A DNA stretch of 64,000 nt from Vibrio sp. 05-20-BW147 (GTDB taxonomy: Bacteria > Pseudomonadota > Gammaproteobacteria > Enterobacterales > Vibrionaceae), in assembly GCF_013369385.1 (NCBI RefSeq), contig NZ_SZTO01000003.1, positions 186,001-250,000 on the forward strand. The letters run 5' to 3'. The notes below the pieces were generated by a model, which saw nothing but the letters and a program-made list of their open reading frames with translations, searched no databases and was not told the DNA's origin. Positions 37,383 through 46,947 of the stretch are shown one piece after another. The stretch's first letter is position 1, and each line of letters starts with the position of its first letter. The position numbers and the translations under genes are program-made.

Positions 37383-38333
37383 ATGGGCAAATTAATTGAA
37401 GGGGTATGGCACGACGTTTGGTACGACACAAAGCAGACCAAAGGAAAGTTCGTGCGTGAAGATGCAGGATTTCGTGACTGGATTGAAAATAAACCACAAG
37501 CACCCTTTCAGCCGGAATCGGGTCGCTATCACCTTTATGTTTCGTTAGCTTGCCCTTGGGCACACCGAACGCTGATTTTCCGCAAATTAAAAGGACTGGA
37601 AGAGCATATTGATGTCACCGTGGTTTGCCCTGATATGCTCAGTGATGGATGGAAGATGGGGTTGCCAGAGCCCTTGTTTGGTCATACCAAATTGCATCAA
37701 ATCTATACCCAAGCAAAACCTGATTATACTGGGCGAGTGACGGTTCCTGTGCTTTGGGATAAGAAAACCAATACAATCGTGAGCAACGAATCATCGGAAA
37801 TCATTCGCATGTTTAACTCGGAGTTTAATCAACTGACGGGGAATCAAGATGATTACTATCCAGATTCATTACGTGAGGTGATCGAAGAGTGGAACGCCTT
37901 CATTTACCCCAATATCAACAACGGCGTTTATCGTTGTGGGTTTGCCACGACGCAAGAGGCTTATGAAGAAGCGTATTACGCTCTTTTTTCTGCACTCGAT
38001 CGTGTGGATCATCATCTTGCGACGCATCGTTACTTAGCGGGCAGTCAAATGACTGAAGCCGATTGGCGCCTGTTCACCACACTGATCCGCTTTGATGCGG
38101 TGTACGTTGGTCATTTTAAGTGTAATCAAAAGCGTATTGCGGATTACCCCCATCTTAATGGCTACATGAAAGAGCTGTATCAGATCGAAGGGATTGCTGA
38201 AACGACAGATTTCTACCACATTAAACGCCATTACTATTTTAGTCACATTGGGATTAATCCAACGCAAGTCGTGCCATTAGGCCCCAATTTGGATTTGGAC
38301 AGTGACCACGGTCGTGAGGGCATTGCACGTTAG
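37383..38333 (+). CDS. Glutathione S-transferase, glutathionyl-hydroquinone reductase type
   Basis: A 316-residue Xi-class GST like E. coli YqjG. The N-terminal thioredoxin-fold domain carries the catalytic Cys57 in LACPWAHRTLIFRKLKGLE. VPVLWDKKTNTIVSNESSEIIRMFN binds glutathione, and the C-terminal helical domain has NNGVYRCGFATTQEAYEEA. The family removes glutathione from glutathionyl-hydroquinones using a second glutathione. It follows opp after a terminator, so it has its own promoter; the physiological quinone substrate is unknown. Confidence 0.9.
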   Translation: MGKLIEGVWHDVWYDTKQTKGKFVREDAGFRDWIENKPQAPFQPESGRYHLYVSLACPWAHRTLIFRKLKGLEEHIDVTVVCPDMLSDGWKMGLPEPLFGHTKLHQIYTQAKPDYTGRVTVPVLWDKKTNTIVSNESSEIIRMFNSEFNQLTGNQDDYYPDSLREVIEEWNAFIYPNINNGVYRCGFATTQEAYEEAYYALFSALDRVDHHLATHRYLAGSQMTEADWRLFTTLIRFDAVYVGHFKCNQKRIADYPHLNGYMKELYQIEGIAETTDFYHIKRHYYFSHIGINPTQVVPLGPNLDLDSDHGREGIAR

Positions 38334-38370
38334 GGAATTTGCGATCAGATGTCGTGAAGTGAACTTAAAT

Positions 38371-38398
38371 AAAACGGAGGTCATGACCTCCGTTTTTG
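38371..38398. terminator. Bidirectional terminator between the GST gene and aspS
   Basis: AAAACGGAGGTCA and TGACCTCCGTTTT form a nearly perfect 13-bp palindromic stem with T-runs in both directions. Confidence 0.85.
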
Positions 38399-38430
38399 CT
38401 GTTATTGAGCGCTGCTTTCGAAGCAAGCCG

Positions 38431-38823
38431 CTATTGTGGCTGACAGCTAGCCGCCGTCACCATCTCATCGATGATCAGTTGCCCACGAGAGTTGCGAATT
38501 TTGATGCGATACATCAGCCCCATATCGAGTTGGTTTCGCACGGTTGCGTCTTCGCAGTATTGACTTACGCTGGTGGAAAGCAGCTCTTGTGTCGGTTTTG
38601 CACCAGTCGCGTCGGTGTTGTAGATCATCATGATCTCAACAATGTTTTTCGATGATGAAATACGCATGACTTTAAGTGGACCGTATTCAATCGGTAATCC
38701 CGCCGAGAGTACGCCAGCGCGGTTAGACGCCATGAGCTCTAATTGGCGCTCTTTCTCACCATTTGAAGAACAGCCCGCTAATGCCAACAACACTAACGAT
38801 GCAGAGAGTACTTTTTTAAACAT
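38431..38823 (-). CDS. aspS: Secretin pilotin lipoprotein AspS (GspS-beta)
   Basis: A 130-residue lipoprotein with a lipobox LAGC (Cys18) and a mature domain including LELMASNRAGVLSAGLPIEYGPL and IKIRNSRGQLIIDEMVT, plus two cysteines (SQYCEDA and AASCQPQ) placed to form a disulfide. This agrees with the AspS family of Vibrio and pathogenic E. coli, outer-membrane pilotins that target and help assemble the type II secretion secretin GspD. It overlaps the yciI stop by one base, far from any gsp operon. Confidence 0.85.
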   Translation of the reverse strand: MFKKVLSASLVLLALAGCSSNGEKERQLELMASNRAGVLSAGLPIEYGPLKVMRISSSKNIVEIMMIYNTDATGAKPTQELLSTSVSQYCEDATVRNQLDMGLMYRIKIRNSRGQLIIDEMVTAASCQPQ

Positions 38824-39119
38824 TAGAACACTTTCTTGAAAGGTTTAACGATCACATTGGCATAAACACCCGCTGCGATATAAGGATCGGCATCCGCCCA
38901 GGCTTGAGCTTCTTGCAAAGAAGGAAACTCAGCGATCACGGTAGAACCTGTGAAACCTGCTTCACCAGGGTTGTCAGAGTCGATGGCTGGCATCGGGCCT
39001 GCAGTTAATAGACGTCCTTCGTCTTGCAATGCTTGCAATCTCTCTAGGTGTTGTGGGCGTACACTAAGGCGTTTTTCCAACGAATTCTCAACGTCCTGAG
39101 AAAAAATGACATACCACAT
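38823..39119 (-). CDS. yciI: YciI-family protein
   Basis: A 98-residue protein of the YciI ferredoxin-like fold. It has the [18 protein letters not shown] start, [22 protein letters not shown], and the [16 protein letters not shown] segment conserved in the family, including the His and Asp positions thought to form its active site. Biochemical role is not established. Cotranscription with aspS is indicated by the TAATG overlap, and with yciA/yciB by the order. Confidence 0.9.
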   Translation of the reverse strand: MWYVIFSQDVENSLEKRLSVRPQHLERLQALQDEGRLLTAGPMPAIDSDNPGEAGFTGSTVIAEFPSLQEAQAWADADPYIAAGVYANVIVKPFKKVF

Positions 39120-39220
39120 TCTCTTTTCCTTTCTAATGGTGATACTAACTTGGCCTAATCTATCTCAATTACAGGGAGTTAGAACAGCTAAATTCGAGAA
39201 ACTGTGAAACTCTACGGAAT

Positions 39221-39619
39221 TTATGCCGTAACGATAGGCCGTGGTTTGCCGTCTGCATCAATGGCGACATAGTTAAACGTGGCATCGCAAACCATAAAGC
39301 GATCTTCGATCCCGTGGTCGCGTACGGGCTTCACCCAAACCTCGAGATTAATCGACATTGAAGTGCGACCAATTTTGGTGCATTCACCGTAAACACACAC
39401 GACATCGCCCACGCTGACTGGTTTTTTAAAGGTAATTCCGGACACGGATACAGTGACGATTCGTCCGTGCGAGATCTCTTTCGCCAAAATACCACCGGCG
39501 AGATCGAGCTGAGACATGATCCAACCACCAAATACATCCCCATTGGCATTGGTATCGGCTGGCATGGCGAGGGTTCTTAACAGTAACTGACCCTTTGGAG
39601 AGTGAAATTCCTGACTCAT
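39221..39619 (-). CDS. yciA: Acyl-CoA thioesterase YciA
   Basis: A 132-residue hot-dog-fold hydrolase of broad acyl-CoA substrates in the cytoplasm. The motif NANGDVFGGWIMSQLDLAGG includes the catalytic Asp on the central helix, and GRIVTVSVSGITFKKPV follows. ATG 39619 gives the same length as E. coli YciA; the longer frame to 39652 lacks similarity. It lies between yciB and yciI in a leftward cluster. Confidence 0.93.
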   Translation of the reverse strand: MSQEFHSPKGQLLLRTLAMPADTNANGDVFGGWIMSQLDLAGGILAKEISHGRIVTVSVSGITFKKPVSVGDVVCVYGECTKIGRTSMSINLEVWVKPVRDHGIEDRFMVCDATFNYVAIDADGKPRPIVTA

Positions 39620-39699
39620 TTTGACATCCACAACAAACAAAACAGCGACCAAAGGGTCGCTGCGAAAAATAAGAACAGGATTATAGCAAAAAATGCAGT

Positions 39700-40263
39700 T
39701 TATTCATCCGTTGGCACGTCCGATGACTGGCCATTTTGTTCTTTAGGGAGATGTTTATAAATATAGCCGCCAGTGAGGACGGTAAAAACCAACGTCGCCA
39801 CTAATAAACCAAAGACTTTAAAATTCACCCAAACATCTAAAGGAAGCTGGTAGGCCACATAGATATTCAACCCTGCACAAAAGGTGAAAAAGCTCACCCA
39901 TGCCCAGTTAATGTTGGCCCATACTGACTCCGGCAAGGTGATCTCTTTGCCCAACATGCCTTTGATGGCCGATTTGCCCATAACATGGCTGACCGTCAAA
40001 CCAATGGCAAACACGGCGTAGACGATGGTCACTTTCCACTTAATAAAGTTGTCGTCATGCAGGAAAATGGTCATGCCACCAAAAATGGCCACCATTAAGA
40101 AGGTCATTAACTGCATCTTCTCAACTTTCTTGTACAAGGCGTAGGTGACAACGATCTGAATGGCTGTTGCTGCAATCAAAGCGCCTGTTGCAACATAGAT
40201 ATCATACATCTTGTAGAGGGCGAAAAAGATAAATAGAGGAATAAAATCAAGTATTTGCTTCAT
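39700..40263 (-). CDS. yciB: Inner membrane-spanning septation protein YciB
   Basis: A 187-residue membrane protein with five to six helices, known also as IspZ/septation protein A, involved in envelope and septum integrity. [23 protein letters not shown] and [22 protein letters not shown] are family signatures. ATG 40263 is chosen over the in-frame extension to 40425, which has no hydrophobic pattern. AGGAAC lies about 12 bases upstream. Confidence 0.93.
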   Translation of the reverse strand: MKQILDFIPLFIFFALYKMYDIYVATGALIAATAIQIVVTYALYKKVEKMQLMTFLMVAIFGGMTIFLHDDNFIKWKVTIVYAVFAIGLTVSHVMGKSAIKGMLGKEITLPESVWANINWAWVSFFTFCAGLNIYVAYQLPLDVWVNFKVFGLLVATLVFTVLTGGYIYKHLPKEQNGQSSDVPTDE

Positions 40264-40393
40264 GTGGCAAAAATGTTCCTGTCGATTGAATTGCCCACAG
40301 TCTAAACAAAACTGGCTCAATGTGAAGCCTTGAAAGTAAATGGTGGGTTTTGGAGGCTTAGGAAGCCCGGCGGCTTCCCAAGATTCGCCGCGC

Positions 40394-40636
40394 TTAAGCA
40401 GCCCCCTGAAATTGGGCGATGACACGTTTCATGTCTTCCAAATAGCCTTCGGTGCGAAGATTCTCAACGGTCACCTCAAGTTCGTCGTCGGTCATTGAAA
40501 AGCACGTCGTTTTGCCGGTGGTTATGCCAAGGTAGTGGTGATACTCATCTTCGGTAAAATGGCCAATGCGGTCTAACAGTAGTGCCTTCATGCCATGATG
40601 GATAAGGCCATAATAGGTGCGTCGATGTAACGTCAT
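40394..40636 (-). CDS. Small GemA-like (DUF1018-type) protein
   Basis: An 80-residue protein. The pattern [26 protein letters not shown] followed by [27 protein letters not shown] resembles the conserved core of phage Mu GemA/DUF1018 proteins, where a helix with L-D-D-x-Y-R precedes T-G-K-T-S-x-x-x-M-T-D-x-E-L. GAGG lies eight bases before ATG 40636; the longer frame to 40780 is not supported. No other phage genes surround it, and it sits upstream of yciB in the same direction. In phage Mu, GemA modulates host gene expression; any such role here is speculation. Confidence 0.65.
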   Translation of the reverse strand: MTLHRRTYYGLIHHGMKALLLDRIGHFTEDEYHHYLGITTGKTTCFSMTDDELEVTVENLRTEGYLEDMKRVIAQFQGAA

Positions 40637-40763
40637 AATGCTGTCCTCATTCTGCGTCGAAGCACAAACTGCGTGATGAATTTGACGCTTCTGATGGTTA
40701 TGAGCAAGAAGCAATATGAGTGCCACTTTCGGTTTGCCGCCTTTGGCGCTTTCTGCAGGCATA

Positions 40764-40796
40764 AAAAAGGGGCAACGCATTGGTCACCCCGTTTTG
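40764..40796 (-). terminator. Terminator of the symporter gene
   Basis: On the minus strand GGGGTGACC and GTTGCCCC pair with wobble and are followed by TTTTTT, 25 bases after the stop of the leftward symporter gene. Confidence 0.75.
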
Positions 40797-40820
40797 AGAA
40801 TCAATTTGCAAAAACTGCGA

Positions 40821-42083
40821 TTACGCTTCTTGCTTATTCATCTCAGCTTGTTTTTCATTTTCTTCATCAAGCAGTGCATCGACAATGACGGCACACGCTG
40901 CATCACCAGTGATGTTGAGCGCGGTACGAATCATATCGAAGATACGGTCAAGAGCGAACAACAGTGGTAGACCTTCGATTGGAATGCCCGCTGCGAGCAA
41001 GACGGCAACAACGAGGAAAGAAGGACCAGGAACACCTGCTTGACCTACTGCGCCGAGCGTTGCGGTCACAATGATGGCAATGTAAGCACCCATGCTCAAA
41101 TCGATGTTGAATAGCTGAGCAAAGAAGATCGCGACTAGGCCGTAGTAAATGGCGTTACCAGACATGTTGATCGTTGCGCCTAGAGGCAAAACGAAAGATG
41201 CGGTCGAGTTGCGAACACCCAGTTCTTTCTCAACGGTATCCATGGTGACTGGCAGGGTTGCCATTGAAGAAGCGGTTGACAGAGCAACAGCTTGTGGCTT
41301 TTTCATCGCACTGATGAATTTCTTCGCAGAGGTTTTAGTAAACAGCTGAATCATCAGTGGATAAGCAACGAAGCCAAAAATAAGAATCGCCGCAACGTAA
41401 ACCACAAACAGTTTAAACACCACCATCAGGGCGCCAAAACCAAAGGTACCAACAGCTTCTGCCATCAGGCCAAATACACCGAGAGGCGCGATGACCATCA
41501 CTTTGTTGATCATCCAAACCATGGAATCAACAATGCAGTTTACGCCATTCATGATTGGCTCACGCTTCTCTTTCTCTTGTTTAGAGATGGCGATACCTAA
41601 GAATAGACAGAAGACGAGGATCTGTAGGATGTTGGCTTCATTAAGTGACTGGAAAACGTTGGTTGGGATCATACCTGTGATGGTAGCCCAAAAAGTAGGA
41701 AGTTCACCTTTAGAAGCGTACTCAGCAGAGAACATGCCTTCGACACCGGAAACATCGATACCCATGCCCGGCTTGAAGACTTCACCCATGAACAGGGCAA
41801 GTGCAACGGCAAGTGCAGATGTTAGACCGAAGTAACCTAGTGTCACGAAACCTACCTTGCCAGCAGATTGACTATTGCCTAGGCCCGCTGCGCCAGAAAT
41901 TAGGGCAACAGCAACAAGAGGGATAACCAGCATCTTGATCAAGTTGATGAAGATGGCCCCCAGTGGAGCAAACATAGAGGCGCTATCACCCATCAAGGCA
42001 CCAACGGCAGTACCCACGATCATGGCGATGACAACCTGCACACCAATGTTGCGTAACAAACTCTTTTCTTTTAACACTTCCAT
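40821..42083 (-). CDS. Dicarboxylate/amino acid:cation symporter (DAACS family)
   Basis: A 420-residue glutamate/aspartate-type Na+ or H+ symporter of the GltP/DctA family, with eight helices and two re-entrant loops. Family signatures: ALSTASSMATLPVTMD (HP1 serine-rich loop), GATINMSGNAIYYG (TM7) and GQAGVPGPSFLVVAVLLAAGIP (HP2). The C-terminal ALNITGDAACAVIVD carries the substrate-contact Asp and Asn region of TM8. ATG 42083 gives the normal N-terminus; GAGG is only two bases away, so a slightly different start is possible. Exact substrate cannot be read. Confidence 0.88.
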   Translation of the reverse strand: MEVLKEKSLLRNIGVQVVIAMIVGTAVGALMGDSASMFAPLGAIFINLIKMLVIPLVAVALISGAAGLGNSQSAGKVGFVTLGYFGLTSALAVALALFMGEVFKPGMGIDVSGVEGMFSAEYASKGELPTFWATITGMIPTNVFQSLNEANILQILVFCLFLGIAISKQEKEKREPIMNGVNCIVDSMVWMINKVMVIAPLGVFGLMAEAVGTFGFGALMVVFKLFVVYVAAILIFGFVAYPLMIQLFTKTSAKKFISAMKKPQAVALSTASSMATLPVTMDTVEKELGVRNSTASFVLPLGATINMSGNAIYYGLVAIFFAQLFNIDLSMGAYIAIIVTATLGAVGQAGVPGPSFLVVAVLLAAGIPIEGLPLLFALDRIFDMIRTALNITGDAACAVIVDALLDEENEKQAEMNKQEA

Positions 42084-42355
42084 AACCTCTGTGCTAATAA
42101 ATATTAAAAATCCAGAATTACCCACTGAACAAAAAGTGTTCTTTGGATAAATATTCGATCAGATTTTTACACGTTTATTTCACATTTAGCAATATGGAAT
42201 AAGAAGCGAGGGTGTGAATATCAGGCGTTTTATTGACGATTGACAATTTTTTAAGCAGAAGGCAAACGTTTGCTATAGCTTGGTCTTATATAACGTTGGC
42301 ATTTTATTGAGTGATTGGTCGTTTATAAGCCGAGATGGAAGTGAGTTGGAATGTT
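42084..42355. other. Region between the symporter gene and the trp terminator
   Basis: AT-rich upstream region of the leftward symporter gene, containing its promoter. The segment reads with several short AT runs (42160-42340); nothing else recognisable, no small gene with a ribosome site. Confidence 0.4.
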
Positions 42356-42396
42356 AAAAAAAAGATCGATTTCTAGTGGCGAATAAGAAATCGATC
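42356..42396 (-). terminator. Terminator of the trp operon
   Basis: GATCGATTTCT (42364-42374) and AGAAATCGATC (42386-42396) are perfect 11-base complements with an 11-base loop. On the minus strand eight T follow. It lies 26 bases after trpA. Confidence 0.9.
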
Positions 42397-42422
42397 TCAT
42401 AGATGTTTAGATGTCTACCACG

Positions 42423-43229
42423 TTACTTTTGTGTTGCAGACTTCATGTTGGAAACAAAGTTTGCCAGTGCCGTTAACATCGCGTCAGGTTCATTGAGGTG
42501 ACTTTCGATGATTTTGACCACTGCAGAGCCTGAAATGGCACCTGCCGCACCCGCATCGATAGCCTGTTTAACTTGCTCTGGCTCTGAGATACCAAAGCCC
42601 AACAGTGCAGGTGGCGCATTAAATTGTTCTAGTTTCGCAAGCATATCACCCACAGGCATGTTGGCTTTTGTTTCAGCTCCTGTGACCCCCGCTCGAGAGA
42701 GAAGATAGGTATAACCGCCACCCAGTTGTGAAACTTGTTTTAGTGTTTCATCACTGGCCGTTGGTGGTGCGATAAAGATTGGATGTACACCAAACTTTTC
42801 GGCAGCCGCGACAAACTCTGCACTCTCGTTCGTTGGGACATCGGCGATCAACACAGAATCAACGCCGGCTTGAGCGCAACGTTGGTAGAAATTCTCGATA
42901 CCACGTGAATAGACCAAGTTGGCGTACATCAATAGGCCAATCGGTAGATCTGGGTATTTAGCTCGGATTTGTCCGATCAAATCAAAACAGATATCAGGTG
43001 TTGCGCCTGAATCCAGCGCGCGAATATTTGCGCCTTGGATCGTTGGGCCGTCGGCCAATGGATCAGAAAATGGAATGCCAAGTTCAAGAGCATCGGCACC
43101 CGCTTGAACTAAGGTATCCATGATCTTGAGTGAGAGTTCAGGGTTAGGGTCACACACGGTAACAAAAGGAACAAAGGCACCTTGTTTTTGTGCGGCGAGG
43201 CGCTCAAATGTCGCTTGATAACGGTCCAT
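42423..43229 (-). CDS. trpA: Tryptophan synthase alpha subunit
   Basis: A 268-residue TIM-barrel enzyme cleaving indole-3-glycerol phosphate to indole, which tunnels to TrpB. Catalytic Glu lies in [16 protein letters not shown] (which also contains the catalytic Asp region); the phosphate-binding [10 protein letters not shown] and [10 protein letters not shown] loops follow. Its start overlaps the trpB stop by one base. Last gene of the operon. Confidence 0.97.
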   Translation of the reverse strand: MDRYQATFERLAAQKQGAFVPFVTVCDPNPELSLKIMDTLVQAGADALELGIPFSDPLADGPTIQGANIRALDSGATPDICFDLIGQIRAKYPDLPIGLLMYANLVYSRGIENFYQRCAQAGVDSVLIADVPTNESAEFVAAAEKFGVHPIFIAPPTASDETLKQVSQLGGGYTYLLSRAGVTGAETKANMPVGDMLAKLEQFNAPPALLGFGISEPEQVKQAIDAGAAGAISGSAVVKIIESHLNEPDAMLTALANFVSNMKSATQK

Positions 43230-44419
43230 TAGATTGCTCCTTTTTCTTCTAAAATGGCATGAACGGTAAAGATGTCTTTGTCACCTCGACCAGATAGGTT
43301 AACGACCAACAACTGCTCTTTCTCTGGGTTGTTGCGGGCCATTTTCAGCGCATGTGCCAAAGCGTGAGACGATTCTAACGCAGGAATAATACCCTCACTT
43401 CTTGCCAACTCTTGGAAAGCATCAAGTGCTTCATCATCGGTGATGCTGTCGTATTCAGCGCGACCAATGGCATTAAGGTGAGCGTGTTGAGGACCCACTG
43501 ATGGGAAATCGAGACCTGCGGAAACGGAGTACGATTCTTCGACTTGGCCGTTTTCATCTTGCATGAGTGGCGCTTTCATACCAAAGAAAATGCCAGTTTT
43601 GCCATGTTTTAAGGGCGCGCCATGTTGGTCGGTATCAATGCCTTTGCCCGCAGGCTCAACACCAATCAGGCGAACCGTTTCTTCTTCGATAAAATCGGCG
43701 AACATACCGATGGCGTTTGATCCGCCACCGACACAAGCAATCACTGCATCAGGCAGGCGTCCTTCACGTGCGAGGATCTGATTCTTCGTCTCTTCACCAA
43801 TCATACGTTGGAACTCACGTACGATGGTTGGGAAAGGGTGGGGACCCGCTGCAGTGCCCAATAAGTAGTGGGCGGTTTCATAGCTACCCGACCAATCACG
43901 CAATGCTTCGTTACACGCGTCTTTTAGTGTGGCAGAACCGGAGTGCACCGGAATCACCGTCGCGCCCATCAACTTCATACGAAACACGTTTGGACTTTGG
44001 CGCTCGACGTCTTTTGCTCCCATGTACACGCGGCACTTCAAGCCCAGTAGTGCACAGGCAAGAGCGGTGGCAACACCATGTTGGCCTGCGCCCGTTTCAG
44101 CAATGATTTCGTTTTTGCCCATGCGCTTAGCCAACAGTGCTTGGCCAAGTACTTGGTTGGTTTTGTGCGCGCCACCGTGCAGCAAATCTTCACGTTTTAG
44201 GTACAGTTTGGTTTTGGTGCCTTTGGTCAGATTGCGCGTCAGCGTCAGCGCGGTTGGGCGGCCTGCGTATTCTTGGAGTAACCCCATAAACTCACTGCGG
44301 AAGTCAGGGTCTTCTTGGGCGTCAATGAACGCTTGCTCGAGCTGCTCTAATGCGGGTACCAGAATCTGAGGTACGTACTGACCGCCGTATTCGCCAAAGT
44401 AGGCATTTAACTTAGTCAT
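43229..44419 (-). CDS. trpB: Tryptophan synthase beta subunit
   Basis: A 396-residue PLP enzyme that joins indole and serine. The PLP lysine is in [21 protein letters not shown], the glycine-rich phosphate loop in [12 protein letters not shown], and the active-site Glu in [13 protein letters not shown]. It is separated from trpCF by 75 bases, the largest gap within the operon, and coupled to trpA. Confidence 0.97.
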   Translation of the reverse strand: MTKLNAYFGEYGGQYVPQILVPALEQLEQAFIDAQEDPDFRSEFMGLLQEYAGRPTALTLTRNLTKGTKTKLYLKREDLLHGGAHKTNQVLGQALLAKRMGKNEIIAETGAGQHGVATALACALLGLKCRVYMGAKDVERQSPNVFRMKLMGATVIPVHSGSATLKDACNEALRDWSGSYETAHYLLGTAAGPHPFPTIVREFQRMIGEETKNQILAREGRLPDAVIACVGGGSNAIGMFADFIEEETVRLIGVEPAGKGIDTDQHGAPLKHGKTGIFFGMKAPLMQDENGQVEESYSVSAGLDFPSVGPQHAHLNAIGRAEYDSITDDEALDAFQELARSEGIIPALESSHALAHALKMARNNPEKEQLLVVNLSGRGDKDIFTVHAILEEKGAI

Positions 44420-44494
44420 GTTTGCTTCCTTAATTGTGTTTGGCTATGTGCCAGAATTTGTTCTTCACTGAACCTCAGGTTCAGATCATCAATA

Positions 44495-45925
44495 TCAATA
44501 ATTTCGTATGGCTGCAAACGCTTGCTGCAGCTTCGTCAGATCTTTTTTCCCTGGGCTTTCTTCAACACCAGAGTTTAAATCCAGCCCTAAACATCCAAGG
44601 CTTGCTGCCTTTTGCGCGTTGTCTGGATTGAGACCGCCTGCCAACATGATATGGCTTGGATCATCCAATAGAGCCCAATCAAACGTGGTCCCTGTTCCAC
44701 CGCTTTGTTGGCCGACTTGCGTATCCAAAAGGTGACGATCAACATCTTGAGTAAGTAGAGTCGGTGCTTGGTCGGTCACGCCATAGGCTTTCCAAATCTC
44801 AATCGATTCGTTGAGTTGCTTGCGCAGTTGTGCGATGTAATCGGCTTCTTCGTTGCCATGTAATTGCACCGCGTGCAGTTGCAGCTGGTTTGCGGTTTCG
44901 GCCACCAAGGCAACGGGGTGATTTTGGAACACGCCAACATAATTGAGCGGAGCGCCACTCATCGTCAGTCTTGCCTGCTCTATATTTACAGCACGTTTGG
45001 ATTGCTCTACAAAAATCAAACCACCAAAGACAGCGCCAGCTTGATAGGCTTTGGCGGCTTCCTCCGGATGGGTGAGACCACAGACTTTGTTTTCACCCAG
45101 TGTTACTTTACGTACCGCGAGCTCGAGGTTTTTTTCTGCCATCAACGAGCTGCCAATCAAAAAGCCATCGGCATATTGGGCGAGATCGCGTACTTGCTGG
45201 TGGGTGTAAATGCCCGATTCCGAGATCACAATCGCTTCTGGTGCTAAGCGACGCAAAGTTGGCGCGAGTACTTTGGTGCGATTCAAATCGGTGGTGAGGT
45301 CACGTAAGTTGCGGTTGTTAATGCCAATCACTTTCGCCCCCAGCTTCACCGCACGCTCCAGCTCTTCATCATTACTGATTTCTGTCAGCACACCCATTTG
45401 CAACTGGTGGGCAACATCCGCCAGTGCTTGATATTGCTCGTCATTGAGGACTGACAACATCAATAAAATGGCGTCGGCTTGATAGTGACGAGCGAGATAA
45501 ACTTGATAGCTATCAACCATAAAATCTTTACACAACACAGGCTGGCGCACTTGCTGACGCACTCGGGGCAGAAAGTCGAAGCTGCCTTGGAAGTATTTCT
45601 CATCGGTGAGTACCGAAATCGTATCTGCGTGGTGGTTGTACACCGACGCGATGTAATCCAAGTCGAAATCTTCACGGATCAATCCCTTCGATGGGGAGGC
45701 TTTCTTACATTCGGTAATGAATACCGTGCGTTGGCCCTGCAAGGCTTGGTAAAAGCTGCGATCCGATGGTGTCAATGTGGCTTGAAAACTGGCCAATGGT
45801 TGCGCGTGTTTACGCTCGGCCACCCACTGGTATTTATCGCGAACTATCTTGGCTAGGACTTCCGCCATTTGTGCTTCCTGTAGAGAAACGTGTTCTGACA
45901 GTTTTTCGTTGCTGTTTGTCATCAT
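44495..45925 (-). CDS. trpCF: Bifunctional indole-3-glycerol-phosphate synthase/phosphoribosylanthranilate isomerase
   Basis: A 476-residue fusion. The N-terminal half (about 1-275) is TrpC, with ITECKKASPSKGLI and VIGINNRNLRDLTTDL, the last steps to indole-3-glycerol phosphate. The C-terminal half is TrpF, with KVCGLTHPEEAAKAYQAGA and LAGGLNPDNAQKA. Such fusion is normal for gamma-proteobacteria. An in-frame methionine follows the first one; the start at 45925 lies five bases after the trpD stop. Confidence 0.96.
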   Translation of the reverse strand: MMTNSNEKLSEHVSLQEAQMAEVLAKIVRDKYQWVAERKHAQPLASFQATLTPSDRSFYQALQGQRTVFITECKKASPSKGLIREDFDLDYIASVYNHHADTISVLTDEKYFQGSFDFLPRVRQQVRQPVLCKDFMVDSYQVYLARHYQADAILLMLSVLNDEQYQALADVAHQLQMGVLTEISNDEELERAVKLGAKVIGINNRNLRDLTTDLNRTKVLAPTLRRLAPEAIVISESGIYTHQQVRDLAQYADGFLIGSSLMAEKNLELAVRKVTLGENKVCGLTHPEEAAKAYQAGAVFGGLIFVEQSKRAVNIEQARLTMSGAPLNYVGVFQNHPVALVAETANQLQLHAVQLHGNEEADYIAQLRKQLNESIEIWKAYGVTDQAPTLLTQDVDRHLLDTQVGQQSGGTGTTFDWALLDDPSHIMLAGGLNPDNAQKAASLGCLGLDLNSGVEESPGKKDLTKLQQAFAAIRNY

Positions 45926-45930
45926 AAACC

Positions 45931-46929
45931 TCAGGCGTGTTGAGCCAATTTTTCGACCAGTTGATACGCTTTACCAGAGTTCATTACGTCGATCGCTTGT
46001 TGCGTATTGGCTTTAAGATCCTCATGACCAAAAAGACGCATGAGCAGGGCGACGTTGACGGCAACGGCACTCAATTGAGCTTCCGTCCCTTTTCCGGTGA
46101 GTAAGTGGGTGATGATGGCTTTATTTTCCTCAGGATCGCCCCCCTTAATCGCTTCCAATGGGTGCGTATTAACGCCAAAGTCGGCTGGGGTGAGTGTGTA
46201 TTCGTGAATCACGCCATCTTTGATTTCTGCGACCAAGGTGTCGCCATGAATAGCGACTTCATCCAAGCCGCTGCCATGCACGACCGCGGCACGTTTCATG
46301 CCCATTTTCAACATGGTTTCTGCGATAGGGCGAACCAGTTCTTGGCTGTATACACCCATCAGTTCGATGTTAGGGCGCGCAGGGTTAATCAAAGGGCCTA
46401 AGATGTTGAAGATGGTGCGCGTTTTCATGGTTTGACGCACAGGCATCGCATGCTTCACGCCGCTATGGTATTGAGGTGCAAACAAAAAGGCGACGCCAAT
46501 ATCATCGACGGCTGAGCGAGTATCTTCTGCACTCATTGCGAGGTTGATGCCAAATGAATCAAGTAGATCGGAAGAGCCAGATTTACTTGAAACGCTGCGA
46601 TTGCCATGCTTAGCGATTTTCAACCCACAGGCTGCGGCCACAAAGGCAGCGGTTGTCGAGATATTGATGGTGTTGTGGCCATCGCCACCCGTGCCCACGA
46701 TGTCGGCAAAATCGTAATCAGGACGCGGGAAAGGCTGAGCATTGGCAAGCAATGCTTTGGCTGCACCGGCAATTTCATCGGGTGTTTCCCCTTTGATTTT
46801 CAGTGCGGTTAGGGCTGAAGCCATAAGAATGGGGTCTAACTCGCCGCGAATAATGGTGTCGAAAAGTTGTTGGCTCTCTTGCTCTGTCAGAGATGCTTGC
46901 TGATACAGTTTGTTGATGATGGCTTCCAT
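45931..46929 (-). CDS. trpD: Anthranilate phosphoribosyltransferase
   Basis: A 332-residue enzyme transferring phosphoribose to anthranilate. The DIVGTGGDGHNTINIST motif binds PRPP, and KHGNRSVSSKSGSSDLL forms the anthranilate site. ATG 46929 follows GGGAG by eight bases; the ORF extension to 46944 overlaps into trpG's end without need. Unlike in E. coli, TrpG is a separate protein. Confidence 0.96.
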   Translation of the reverse strand: MEAIINKLYQQASLTEQESQQLFDTIIRGELDPILMASALTALKIKGETPDEIAGAAKALLANAQPFPRPDYDFADIVGTGGDGHNTINISTTAAFVAAACGLKIAKHGNRSVSSKSGSSDLLDSFGINLAMSAEDTRSAVDDIGVAFLFAPQYHSGVKHAMPVRQTMKTRTIFNILGPLINPARPNIELMGVYSQELVRPIAETMLKMGMKRAAVVHGSGLDEVAIHGDTLVAEIKDGVIHEYTLTPADFGVNTHPLEAIKGGDPEENKAIITHLLTGKGTEAQLSAVAVNVALLMRLFGHEDLKANTQQAIDVMNSGKAYQLVEKLAQHA

Positions 46930-46947
46930 AATCTTTTCTCCCAATCC

